A DNA stretch of 50,027 bases from Hormoscilla sp. GUM202 (GTDB taxonomy: Bacteria > Cyanobacteriota > Cyanobacteriia > Cyanobacteriales > Desertifilaceae). Each line of letters begins with the position of its first letter. Within the stretch, counting starts at the first letter, position 1. The stretch covers positions 37,709 through 87,735 of the forward strand of contig RFFC02000031.1 of the NCBI GenBank assembly GCA_005518205.2, given 5' to 3'. The notes beneath the pieces are model-generated. The model was not told the origin of the DNA, ran no database searches, and saw nothing but the letters and a program-made list of their open reading frames with translations. The position numbers and the translations under genes are program-made. Shown here one piece after another: positions 27,235-35,152 of the stretch.

Positions 27235-27981
27235 ATGGCTTTAGAAAGTAAAATATCTACCTATACTCAGGACTATCAACAGTGGGTTTGTACTGCTTGT
27301 GGCTATAACATGATTGGTGAAATGCCTGAGGTATGTCCCTTTTGTAGAGCAAGGGATGACAAGTTTGTTAGTTGGGAGGAAGCAGAGCAGACCTATCGAG
27401 TGACCCCACACCAGGTAAATGACTGCGTCACCCAGTTGATTTCCGTGCCTCGTCTTGGTCTCGAACATGCTGCTTATCGCATCGAAACGAATGATGGTGC
27501 GGTTTGGATTGATTGTCCGTCAGCATTCAATCGAGACTTGGAACCAGTAGAAGCTATCTATTTCACCCATAAGGATTTCATGGGTGCATCCAACCAGTAT
27601 CGCGATTTATGGGATGCTTTAGTTTATCTGCACGTTAACGATGCCGAGCATCCACTTGCGGAACAATTTACGGTAGACAAAAAAATTTACGGTGACTTTA
27701 CCGAGCATGGCATTGAAGCTTTCTATATTGGCGGGCACACGCCGGGATTCACTATCTATATCTATGCCAAGGTATTGTTTATTTGTGACTACGTATATCC
27801 TCCAGGGCCTAGCATGCAATTCAATCCCTTTGGGCCGAAAAACAAAACACGCAAGCGTGCATCACGGATACTGGATCTCGTTTCTGAGAGACCGCTTGAG
27901 GTTGTATGTGGCTACAACTTTATTGCCGAATTCGATAGCTGGCGTGAATATTTTCAGCACCTACTCGATAGAACTACATAA
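27235..27981 (+). CDS. Rubredoxin-domain plus degenerate metallo-beta-lactamase-like protein
   Basis: 248 residues, GGGAGG before the ATG. Residues 17-40 form a rubredoxin-like iron site, C19-T-A-C22-G-Y and C34-P-F-C37. The rest looks like a metallo-beta-lactamase fold: D-C-P-S-A-F-N-R near 92, the first metal motif reduced to F-T-H-K-D-F-M-G-A-S-N where H-x-H-x-D-H is expected, G-G-H-T-P-G-F-T, and F-I-C-D-Y-V-Y. Two of the usual metal histidines are absent, so metal binding and hydrolysis are doubtful. Similar rubredoxin plus MBL arrangements occur in flavodiiron-like electron-transfer proteins, but no flavodoxin domain is present here. A redox or sensing role is inferred. It lies in the leader of the oxidase operon's 3' end and may be co-transcribed. 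Confidence 0.75.
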   Translation: MALESKISTYTQDYQQWVCTACGYNMIGEMPEVCPFCRARDDKFVSWEEAEQTYRVTPHQVNDCVTQLISVPRLGLEHAAYRIETNDGAVWIDCPSAFNRDLEPVEAIYFTHKDFMGASNQYRDLWDALVYLHVNDAEHPLAEQFTVDKKIYGDFTEHGIEAFYIGGHTPGFTIYIYAKVLFICDYVYPPGPSMQFNPFGPKNKTRKRASRILDLVSERPLEVVCGYNFIAEFDSWREYFQHLLDRTT

Positions 27982-28032
27982 ATCCCATAAGCTACTTCTT
28001 TGTCTATAATGCAGGGAGACATACTGGAGACC

Positions 28033-28602
28033 ATGCTAAAGACAGTCCCCAAACCAATGACCCTAGAAGAGTTTCTGGAACAGCCAGAAACCAAGCCTGC
28101 CAGGGAATATATCGACGGTCGGATTATTCAAAAACCAATGCCTCAAGGAAAGCATAGCAAAATTCAATGGGAACTCTTGACAACCATTAACAGTCTGGCC
28201 TTACCCCCTCGTCTGGCTCATGGGTTCCCAGAACTGCGCTGCACCTTTGGAGGACGATCGATCGTTCCCGATATAGTCGTATTGCGTTGGGAGAGAATAC
28301 CCCTAGACGATCGCGGTGAGGTGGCCAACGTGGTCCCAACCCATCCCGATTGGATAATTGAAATTTTGTCTCCCGGGCAAAGCCAAACTCAGGTCATTAA
28401 TAAGATTGGACATTGCATAGAATATGGCTGTCAACTCGGGTGGTTAATCGATCCAGAAGAACGATGCGTCTTAGTTTTTTCCCGGGGACTAAGCCTAGGA
28501 ATCTTCTCCAACGACCAAGAGGTTCTGCCAACACCAGACTTTTTAGCAGAACTCGCTCTCACGAGCGATCGCCTGTTTGCTTGGCTGAAATTGTCGGGTT
28601 GA
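28033..28602 (+). CDS. Uma2-family (DUF820) putative endonuclease
   Basis: 189 residues from ATG 28033 (GGAGA just upstream; an ATG at 28009 is possible). Contains K-P-M-T-L-E-E-F-L-E, then P-D-I-V-V-L-R-W-E-R, P-D-W-I-I-E-I-L-S-P-G-Q-S and the partner Y-G-C-Q-L-G-W-L-I-D-P-E-E-R, the restriction-endonuclease-like core (PD...E-x-L) of Uma2 proteins. The family is hugely expanded in cyanobacteria. Biological role is unknown; DNA cleavage is predicted from the fold only. Here it is a single gene. Confidence 0.88.
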   Translation: MLKTVPKPMTLEEFLEQPETKPAREYIDGRIIQKPMPQGKHSKIQWELLTTINSLALPPRLAHGFPELRCTFGGRSIVPDIVVLRWERIPLDDRGEVANVVPTHPDWIIEILSPGQSQTQVINKIGHCIEYGCQLGWLIDPEERCVLVFSRGLSLGIFSNDQEVLPTPDFLAELALTSDRLFAWLKLSG

Positions 28603-28796
28603 GGTGCTGGCCAAATATCGGACAGCCGCAGCGGCAGTCCCGAACTTAAGAGCGATCGCCTTTGGGAAGGAACTCCAGCAATTCCCTTAGCAATTCCCGT
28701 CAATCTGTGCTAGAAGGAAATAAATCCGCTCTCTATTCCCGTCAATCTGGGTTAAGTCGTGCCAATGGGAAGGCGGGTTACCACTTCAGAAACGCT

Positions 28797-29150
28797 GCCT
28801 CCACTCCCCGATCGCGCCTAATTTTCCCATCTTTTTCAAACCAGTCAATCACCTGCTGATGGGAGAGATCTTCGACCGGGACGCCAGTACCAGTATTTGT
28901 CTGAAGTGCAAGGATCGTCCTCACGAGAGAGGGTTGCATTGGGAGGGAAATTTCGGATATATGTATATCCCGCTTCTTGAATTTCCGGCAGTTTTGCTTG
29001 CACATCTGCCAAACATTCATCGAAAGCGTGGTAGATCGCCTCAGCCTTGGCAGGGGCCGCGTTGGAGTTAAATCCAATCATCAAGGCTATCAAGCCGGTA
29101 CAAAGCCACGTCACTAGAGAACTGAAGGCTAAACCATTTTTTGTACGCAT
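28797..29150 (-). pseudogene. Remnant of a secreted alpha-amylase-like gene
   Basis: The frame from 29150 starts with a signal peptide (W-L-C-T-G-L-I-A-L-M-I-G-F ending A-P-A-K-A-E-A) followed by A-I-Y-H-A-F-D-E-C-L-A-D-V-Q-A-K-L-P-E-I and E-A-G-Y-T-Y-I-R-N-F-P-P-N-A-T-L-S, then D-K-Y-W-Y-W-R. This matches the N-terminus of GH13 alpha-amylases (I-x-H-A-F-x-W...A-G-Y-T-x-I-Q-x-S-P-P). The frame then changes and the remaining barrel is absent; 28797-28890 carries another frame, ending V-E-A-A-F-L-K-W. A deletion fused the 5' end of the amylase with an unrelated 3' end. The product, if made, would not be an amylase. Confidence 0.6.
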
Positions 29151-29208
29151 ATATCTGATTCCTTTTTCTCCTTTTCACTTCAGATGTAACAACTTGTCCG
29201 AATTATAA

Positions 29209-29239
29209 GCGATCGCACGCGGTGCGATCGCGCGGTGGG
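29209..29239 (+). terminator. HIP1-containing hairpin with T-tract
   Basis: GCGATCGCAC pairs with GTGCGATCGC, followed by GCGGTGGGTGTTTTTTT on the plus strand. No plus-strand gene ends here, so function as a terminator is uncertain. Confidence 0.35.
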
Positions 29240-29246
29240 TGTTTTT

Positions 29247-29864
29247 TTAGCTGCGTTTAATGGCTTCTTGTACGATCGCGTCGAAGTACGGCTCTAGATC
29301 GGCAGCCGATCGCGCGGTCACCAAGTCATCATCAACCACCACATGACTGGGATCGGGGACATAAATTGCACCAGCATTGTGAATATCTGCCAGTACAACA
29401 GTATGACAAATCACTCGCCGTCTTTGCAAAACTTCTGGACAAGGGGTTAAGATCCATAGTCCATGACATAATGCCCCCTTAACAATCCGTTTGTTCTCCA
29501 TTGCTTTTTTGAAGAACTGGACAGCAGGGGGAGTTTCCAGTTCTTCGATGCTTCCCAGAGACCCCATGGGCGGAATTTCCCGCAGTCGGACGCTACAATA
29601 GTTGGCAGACATCAAGACAATATCGTAGTCATTGGGATCGTAGTCTATGGGGTCTTTATAGACTTCCCTTGAATAGACCTGCTTTCCCGGGGCATCGACA
29701 TCGCTAACGATCGTGCGCGATTCTGCCCCCCACAGATAAGTCATAAAATCGACAGTGGCACCGAGAACCTTAAAGCCAATTTCATAATAGTCCAGTTCGT
29801 GGGTAATGAACTCTGTTTCAGTCAGCACCGCGACCTTTTTTCCTTGTAGTGCTTTATAGGACAT
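29247..29864 (-). CDS. DJ-1/PfpI family protein (class I glutamine amidotransferase-like)
   Basis: 205 residues from the ATG at 29864; a TTG at 29879 would add five residues. The nucleophile elbow is G-A-L-C133-H-G-L-W-I-L, preceded by Y-D-I-V-L-M-S-A-N-Y and followed by V-L-A-D-I-H-N-A-G-A-I-Y-V and V-V-V-D-D-D-L-V-T-A-R, the standard DJ-1/PfpI layout. The N-terminus G-K-K-V-A-V-L-T-E-T-E-F-I is the first beta-strand plus the conserved Glu. Family members include proteases, glyoxalases/deglycases and chaperones; which one applies cannot be told. It stands alone, upstream of the amylase remnant. Confidence 0.88.
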   Translation of the reverse strand: MSYKALQGKKVAVLTETEFITHELDYYEIGFKVLGATVDFMTYLWGAESRTIVSDVDAPGKQVYSREVYKDPIDYDPNDYDIVLMSANYCSVRLREIPPMGSLGSIEELETPPAVQFFKKAMENKRIVKGALCHGLWILTPCPEVLQRRRVICHTVVLADIHNAGAIYVPDPSHVVVDDDLVTARSAADLEPYFDAIVQEAIKRS

Positions 29865-29896
29865 TTTTTTCTTTGACAATTGAGTTTGAGTATCAG

Positions 29897-29966
29897 CCAG
29901 AAACCCGGTTTCTGGTTACCCTATCAAGCATATCTCAAATACTCTGACAAGAGAAACCCGGTTTCT
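29897..29966. repeat. Two AGAAACCCGGTTTCT palindromes
   Basis: CCAGAAACCCGGTTTCTGG at 29897-29915 and AGAAACCCGGTTTCT at 29952-29966. These perfect palindromes lie in the spacer between two minus-strand genes and are of the extragenic repeat type frequent in filamentous cyanobacteria. Confidence 0.85.
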
Positions 29967-30011
29967 TGGCCGACAGTTGCTAAGGTTGCAACTAGAGCTT
30001 GGCTTTAGGGT

Positions 30012-31604
30012 TTACCGAACATCAGTAAACATGACTTTTTGTTGCTGGAAACCCGGAATGGGTTGAACCTTCCGACCATTGTCATAACAAGGTTCTATGA
30101 GCGAGTGAACCTTGGCCGCAAACAGGTAAGGACGAATTTGAGTCTTCTCGGGAATTTCCTTAAAGGCAAAGTACAAGGTGGTGGGCAAGTTGTGAATTGC
30201 TTGTCCGGTTATATAGCCAACGAGATCGTGCTCGAAGCTGTGGAAGGCATTTTTCCAAGAATGTTGCTTGGGGAAGCGAATATCGGGAAGATTGTCCCGC
30301 GCATTCACCCAGTGCCAAATGCCACCATGTTCGTGGTCTACCATATGCTCGAACCAGTAAGCATAGGTTGTGGGCAGATATTTGGCGTAGGAGGGATCCC
30401 GCAAGCTGAAGGTGGCGGCTGTTTGATCTAGTTCCGCTAAAATCCACCACTCTTTATCCGTTTCCAGTTGGCCGTATTGATTGATGCGCCGTCCCCAAGT
30501 CCCATCTTCTAGAAATGCTTCTTCAAAGATTAAAGGTACTTTTTCTTGGGCAAAGGCCGTGAGTTCGTAATGCCCGGTTAACTTGCCGATTTCATAGATC
30601 AACCACAAGGTTTTAATGGAGTGACCGAAGTCCGTATGGTCGGTTCCCAACCTTTGCTCGATCGGGTCGGTAATCGCACCGAAGAAAATATTGTTGTCTG
30701 GGGTGTAGAACTGCTCGGCCATAATTGTGGCCAGATGCACCAAGTCATCTTCCCATTTTGACCGCAGGGGTTTGCCGTTAAAGGTTTCTGGCAAGGTGGG
30801 AGTCAACAACAACATATAACCGTAGACTTGGTCTAGTTGAGCGACTAATTCCCGTTGTTCGGTGCTAACTTTTTCTTCCGTACCGTCTGGATTGACGTAA
30901 TCTACGTAATCCTCATGGGCCCAAGCGAGTAAACCCCATTCTTCGTCGTAATAGGTGTCAAAAATGTAATCTTTGAGAGCGACTATATCTGCCAATACAT
31001 CGGTATCGCGGGTGAGATAGTAGTAAAATCCCAAGCCAGCAACAGCATAAGCCATGTCTTGACTGATGCGTCGAGCTTCACTCGGTAGGCCGACCCCATC
31101 TTCAAAGTAGGTGTAGGCTCCACCTTCTGGGGCTAAAGCGTGTGTACGCAAATAGTCTACTCCAGCTTTAGCCAGTTTCAGGTATTTGCTCTCTCCGGTG
31201 AGATTGTAAGCAACACCGTAGGCAAAGATTTGTCGGGACTTGGCGCGGACGTACTCCCGTTCGGGCTTGACGATACCGGGAACGGGATTTTCCAATTCCG
31301 GGCAGGGCTCTACCATGTTGTACAAAGACCCGTCATTGCAGCGATAGGTGGGGTAGTTGCCAACGGGACTGCCCCATGCTGTCTGCATTTCCCAGAAGGG
31401 CAGCAAGTCTTCTTCCAGGTGCTGAAGCCAACGACCGCCGGTGGGAACATCGCTAATAATTCCGTCGATATTATCGACAGGATATTGACGAGCCTCCGAA
31501 ACGAATGCGGAAGCCGGTGTAATGCCATATACGCACAGAAGTGCCAAACTCAGCAATAGGCTGGCTGCCATCTTGAATAGACGATGGCGAGTTAGGTCGA
31601 ACAT
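30012..31604 (-). CDS. Secreted N-acylglucosamine 2-epimerase-like (AGE) (alpha/alpha)6-barrel protein
   Basis: 530 residues from ATG 31604, preferred over 31640 because AAGAAGAG is 5 bases upstream. A signal peptide follows (H-R-L-F-K-M-A-A-S-L-L-L-S-L-A-L-L cleaved near A-S-A-F). The body has AGE/cellobiose-epimerase-like helices: R-A-K-S-R-Q-I-F-A-Y-G-V-A-Y, E-A-R-R-I-S-Q-D-M-A-Y-A-V-A-G, T-D-F-G-H-S-I-K-T-L-W and, at the C-terminal side, E-W-W-I-L-A-E-L-D-Q-T-A. Conserved His, for example in G-H-S and H-S-F-E-H-D-L-V-G, fits the epimerase active site. It probably acts on an extracellular or periplasmic sugar by ring-opening epimerisation; substrate unknown. Its promoter and upstream region are shared with the gene at 33.3 kb. 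Confidence 0.75.
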   Translation of the reverse strand: MFDLTRHRLFKMAASLLLSLALLCVYGITPASAFVSEARQYPVDNIDGIISDVPTGGRWLQHLEEDLLPFWEMQTAWGSPVGNYPTYRCNDGSLYNMVEPCPELENPVPGIVKPEREYVRAKSRQIFAYGVAYNLTGESKYLKLAKAGVDYLRTHALAPEGGAYTYFEDGVGLPSEARRISQDMAYAVAGLGFYYYLTRDTDVLADIVALKDYIFDTYYDEEWGLLAWAHEDYVDYVNPDGTEEKVSTEQRELVAQLDQVYGYMLLLTPTLPETFNGKPLRSKWEDDLVHLATIMAEQFYTPDNNIFFGAITDPIEQRLGTDHTDFGHSIKTLWLIYEIGKLTGHYELTAFAQEKVPLIFEEAFLEDGTWGRRINQYGQLETDKEWWILAELDQTAATFSLRDPSYAKYLPTTYAYWFEHMVDHEHGGIWHWVNARDNLPDIRFPKQHSWKNAFHSFEHDLVGYITGQAIHNLPTTLYFAFKEIPEKTQIRPYLFAAKVHSLIEPCYDNGRKVQPIPGFQQQKVMFTDVR

Positions 31605-31669
31605 GAGAACTCTTCTTTTGAGGTTACCAAAAAAACACAAAGCCTTTTCTCTGGGCTTGGTTCTTCTCC

Positions 31670-31696
31670 ACTATATCCCTTATTTTTCAATGTCAA
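31670..31696 (-). promoter_or_regulatory. Promoter of the AGE-like gene
   Basis: On the minus strand TTGACA (31696-31691), 15 bp, TATAGT (31675-31670). Further upstream is AAAAGGTGGATAAAGG and TTTGTGCATGTAGG, motifs also found upstream of the 33305 gene. Confidence 0.6.
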
Positions 31697-31820
31697 GCCC
31701 CCAATATCTACTTTTTTTTAGTCCCTTTATCCACCTTTTGGGACCTACATGCACAAACTAAATAGGAGGCGAGAAGATCTCAGAACCACAACCACCGGCG
31801 ATCGCACTGAGGGAAAATCC

Positions 31821-31857
31821 AAAAAAAGCGCTCACACCGAAAGAAGCGTGAGCGCTT
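31821..31857 (-). terminator. Terminator of decayed ATPase copy
   Basis: Minus-strand hairpin AGCGCTCACGC / GTGTGAGCGCT followed by TTTTTT, identical in design to the one after the intact ATPase gene. Confidence 0.8.
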
Positions 31858-31867
31858 GGTTTCCTTG

Positions 31868-32275
31868 TCAAATGCCATCTGACAACCGGTCCCGAAAATA
31901 CTGCCGATACAACTGGCAGCTAGCCATCACTTGATTGTGCTCCTTGCGGACCAGTCCCAAACAAATGAGCCCAAATGCCTGTTTTTGCTCTAATACTATC
32001 GGGGTTTCTGCTGTCACCACCTGCCGATAAGCCCCCAGAAGATCGGGGAAGTCTTGAAGAACCTGTAAGAGCGCGTGCAAATGGTCGCTAAAAATTCCCG
32101 TATCGGTGGCGGCACTTGCGAGCAACTTGTTCCAGTCCAGCTCGCAACGGGCCTAACTCTTCCTCCGTAGCTCACGAGTCCCAACTGTAGAGTCACGTTG
32201 GCGCAGAACCACCGGAAAAACCGAACTGGCGATGGCAAAACAGTGCTACCGGCGCGATTCAGATTCAAATCGCCT
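31868..32275 (-). pseudogene. Decayed copy of the vMAP/AAA ATPase gene
   Basis: The 3' part (31868-32152) and an internal part (about 32153-32275) match the intact gene at 33722-34001 and 34433-34547, over 90 percent identical by eye. The missing 431 bp lies between two GGGCC sites in the intact gene (33997-34001 and 34428-34432), so the deletion occurred by recombination at a 5-bp direct repeat. 431 is not a multiple of three, so the frame is destroyed. The 5' half is gone; sequence upstream of 32276 is unrelated. Non-functional. Confidence 0.88.
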
Positions 32276-32370
32276 CTTATTCAAAAATCAAACAGCCCTC
32301 GATTACCGGGCCGCAAGCGCGATCGCTCTTTCTCCAAAATCAAACAGCCCTGGATTGCCCGACCGCTTCG
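32276..32370. repeat. Short tandem repeat: AAAATCAAACAGCCCT units
   Basis: AAAATCAAACAGCCCT occurs twice (about 32285 and 32337), each followed by GATTRCC and then CCG. No gene is evident between 32276 and 32675. Confidence 0.6.
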
Positions 32371-32675
32371 CAACGCTAGTGACGGTGAAACGGTTTATTG
32401 AGCGGGTTTCTTGGTAAAACGCCGCAAAATGCAAAGGCGATCGCTCTTGAGGCGATTCTCTTACTGGTCTTGACGGGTCTTGACGGGGAACGGCTGTTGT
32501 GCCTGCCTGTAAGGATTTAGGGAGCGATCCGCGACTCCTACAGCTCCTACAGACTTGAATATAATATAAAAGGGACTGGATAACATCCAGCCCCTCATCT
32601 ATAGATCGTCGCAGCTAACAACTCGTCAATCGATTATTGAAAACTGCGATCGGAAATTGGATTCAATTAACCTAA

Positions 32676-33305
32676 TTACCTCGTGCCATATACATAAGGA
32701 TCCCAACTGCCTGAATATTTGGTGTTGCCGTCGCGGTCTATGATGCGAAAGTAAAATGTGTATGCTTGACAACCGATTCCTTCAACGTCCGCTGCCCAAT
32801 AATCGTCTTGAATATCTTGCTGGCCTGCGTAGTGAACCTCCGTGTCTGGACCATATCCAGTCGATTCTAGTTTCGGCAAAAATTTGGCAGCAGTCATGAA
32901 CCGAACAGAACTGGGAGATATAACATGGTCCCGGTTGTTGTATAAGACAAACTTATTGAGGAAAACTGAATAATTGCCAGAAGAATTGGCATTTAGAGAA
33001 TCGGCCCGCCATTTAATATTAGTTTCTGTCGGAACCGTAATAGCAAGCTCGTAATCGCCTTCTTGTTCATTAGGGTGATTACCGCACTCTTCAATTCCTT
33101 TGGTTGTAACGACATCTTCAGGTGCCAACATGGTAAGATCTGTGGCAGCATTGAAGGAACCGCGTTCGAGGATCTTTTCCGCATCAAAAATAGCGATGAC
33201 GTTAATGTCGTCGCTTGCTTGGGCCCTATCCGCGAAGCCAAAAGCAAGGCAAAACATGGCAATCAATGCCAAGCAAGTTGATAATAAACGATTGGAAAAC
33301 GACAT
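32676..33305 (-). CDS. Secreted AidA/PixA-like (inclusion body) protein
   Basis: 209 residues. Signal peptide at the N-terminus (R-L-L-S-T-C-L-A-L-I-A-M-F-C-L-A-F-G-F, cleavage near A-Q-A-S). The mature part starts D-I-N-V-I-A-I-F-D-A-E-K-I-L and ends W-D-P-Y-V-Y-G, with I-K-W-R-A-D-S-L-N-A-N and Y-T-F-Y-F-R-I-I-D-R-D-G. This resembles AidA/PixA proteins, whose members open with V-I-D-T-E-x-I-L and close with W-D-P-Y; identification is moderate. Members form inclusion bodies or are autoinducer-regulated, with function largely unknown, so export here is unusual. Upstream promoter: TTGTCA-N17-TATAGT. It lies 3' of the intact vMAP/AAA ATPase gene. Confidence 0.6.
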   Translation of the reverse strand: MSFSNRLLSTCLALIAMFCLAFGFADRAQASDDINVIAIFDAEKILERGSFNAATDLTMLAPEDVVTTKGIEECGNHPNEQEGDYELAITVPTETNIKWRADSLNANSSGNYSVFLNKFVLYNNRDHVISPSSVRFMTAAKFLPKLESTGYGPDTEVHYAGQQDIQDDYWAADVEGIGCQAYTFYFRIIDRDGNTKYSGSWDPYVYGTR

Positions 33306-33413
33306 ACTTTCTCATGAGTAATGGTTGGCATAGAATCGAGCGCTAATCTTAGGATAGAACTCACTCTCTAGGAAGCTCTAAATTCCTGAGTTATTGCGTT
33401 TTGTCATATTTCC

Positions 33414-33442
33414 ACTATAGTCCGCCAAATCCCGAGTGACAA
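33414..33442 (-). promoter_or_regulatory. Promoter of the AidA-like gene
   Basis: Minus strand TTGTCA (33442-33437), 17 bp, TATAGT (33419-33414). Upstream lie two AAAAGGTGGAT motifs, one reading on to AAAGG, and TTTTGTGCAGGTAGG, matching the upstream motifs of the AGE-like gene. Confidence 0.65.
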
Positions 33443-33667
33443 TCAACCTTTATCCACCTTTTTCACTGAAAACATCCACCTTTTTTTTGCCTACCTGCAC
33501 AAAATGGCAATTTGTCAATCCCCCAAAATTAACTTATTTGGGCATCTAAAATCAACCTTTTTGGCATGAGATTCGCCGGTTGGGGGCGCTCGCGCTTTCC
33601 ATCCTCGAAGGAGGCGAGAAGATCCCAGAACCACAACCACCGGCGATCGCACTTCAGCAGAATCCAC

Positions 33668-33705
33668 AAAAAAAAGGGCTCACACCGAAAGAAGCGTGAG
33701 CGCTT
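33668..33705 (-). terminator. Terminator of the vMAP/AAA ATPase gene
   Basis: Minus-strand hairpin pairing CTCACGC with GTGTGAG, followed by a run of T. The same structure follows the decayed copy. Confidence 0.8.
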
Positions 33706-33727
33706 AGTTTCCTTGTAGAATGCCAGA

Positions 33728-35044
33728 TTACAACCGGTCCCGAAAATACTGCCGATACAACTGGCAGCTAGCCATCACTTGATTGTGCTCCTTCCGGACC
33801 AGTCCCAAACAAATGAGCCCAAATGTCTGTTTTTGCTCTAATACTATCGGGGTTTCTGCTGTCACCACCTGCCGATAAGCCCCCAGAAGATCGGGGAAGT
33901 CTTGAAGAACCTGTAAGAGCGCGTGCAAATGGTCGCTAAAAATTCCCGTATCGGTGGCGGCACTTGCGAGCAACTGGTTCCAGTCCAGCTCGTAACGGGC
34001 CGCTTGGTAAAAGAGCTTGCGCGTTAGATAGGGAAAGCCCCCGACGAAAGACTGTAACTGAGTAAACTCCTGAGATGATAGAGGCAGTTGGTGCCGTTGG
34101 GCCAAATCATGCACCTGCAAGGGGGTAAATGGTGGCAAATCCACAACATATCCCACATTCAAGGGCGACTTATTGAGATCTGAACGAATACAAGCATTGG
34201 TAGAGTAGCAGGCGACGATCCGGAGCTGTTGGCAGACGGGGCAATCTTTGGCCTCTTCGCACCAGGATTGCAGTAGGGCCAAAAAATCGCGGGCAATGGC
34301 TGGATGCTCCAACAACCGATTCATCCCATCCAGCCCTAAGACTATGGGATGGGAGATTTGCGCCAGGAGATACTTCTGGAAATAGAGATAGCAGTTGGTC
34401 AAAGCCCCGAGATCTTCATTCCAATAAGGGCCTAACTCTTCCAGACGAGCTTGGAGTCCCAACTGTAGAGTCAAGTTGGTGCAGAACCACCGGAAAAACA
34501 GAACTGGCGATCGCAAAACAGTGCTACCGGTGCGATTCAGATTCAAACGGACAGTATGGTAGTGCTGTTTTTCGGCATGGGCCAGTATTCGAGTCAGAAG
34601 AGTAGTTTTGCCTATTTTACTTGGCCCTTTCAGGCTAATTACAGCCCCCGGTTCCTGGATTTCCTCGTACAAGCTCTGCTCCAATACCGGGCGCTCGATA
34701 TAAAAAAGAGACCCTAGGGAAACAGGTCTCTCTGGCGATTCTAGCTTTACTGGCCTCACTTTTGTCTTGGAGATGGATTCTCGGCATTCTTTGAGAATCA
34801 AGCCACAGTTGGCTTTGGTCACTTTTTTCCCAAAGGTCTGTGAAAGCAGGTGCCATAACTGGGGGATGACTTTCTTTTTCAGGTAGTTGGCAGAGTAGCC
34901 GCATTCAGAGGCAATGCGATCGTAGGTTTTTTTTTGATCTTGGCAACATGCACGCAAAACGAACTGTTGCAGGTCGTTCAGAGATACGCCCATTTGGCGG
35001 GAGATGGCAGCCTCGGCAAAGTTTACTAGTTCCTCTGTATTCAT
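33728..35044 (-). CDS. vMAP-domain AAA-like ATPase
   Basis: 438 residues. N-terminal winged-helix-like vMAP domain (about 1-85: E-E-L-V-N-F-A-E, D-L-Q-Q-F-V-L-R, T-Y-D-R-I-A-S-E-C-G-Y-S), then an AAA-like NTPase with Walker A G140-P-S-K-I-G-K-T-T and Walker B-like V-L-G-L-D-G-M-N-R, followed by Q-S-F-V-G-G-F-P-Y-L-T-R and a helical C-terminus. Such proteins are common in cyanobacteria and often sit next to effector or signalling genes; they are thought to act as regulatory or STAND-like ATPases. A decayed duplicate lies at 31.9 kb, and each copy lies upstream of a secreted-protein gene with a matching promoter, so regulation of those genes is possible but unproven. Confidence 0.82.
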   Translation of the reverse strand: MNTEELVNFAEAAISRQMGVSLNDLQQFVLRACCQDQKKTYDRIASECGYSANYLKKKVIPQLWHLLSQTFGKKVTKANCGLILKECRESISKTKVRPVKLESPERPVSLGSLFYIERPVLEQSLYEEIQEPGAVISLKGPSKIGKTTLLTRILAHAEKQHYHTVRLNLNRTGSTVLRSPVLFFRWFCTNLTLQLGLQARLEELGPYWNEDLGALTNCYLYFQKYLLAQISHPIVLGLDGMNRLLEHPAIARDFLALLQSWCEEAKDCPVCQQLRIVACYSTNACIRSDLNKSPLNVGYVVDLPPFTPLQVHDLAQRHQLPLSSQEFTQLQSFVGGFPYLTRKLFYQAARYELDWNQLLASAATDTGIFSDHLHALLQVLQDFPDLLGAYRQVVTAETPIVLEQKQTFGLICLGLVRKEHNQVMASCQLYRQYFRDRL

Positions 35045-35152
35045 TGCGCGATCGGTCTCTATTCTGTATCATCACTTATAGATCGTCCCTGAGATATATG
35101 TCAAGTGTCGTAAATAAGTAATCCGCCAGCAATTTTCGTCATCCCTGTGGAT

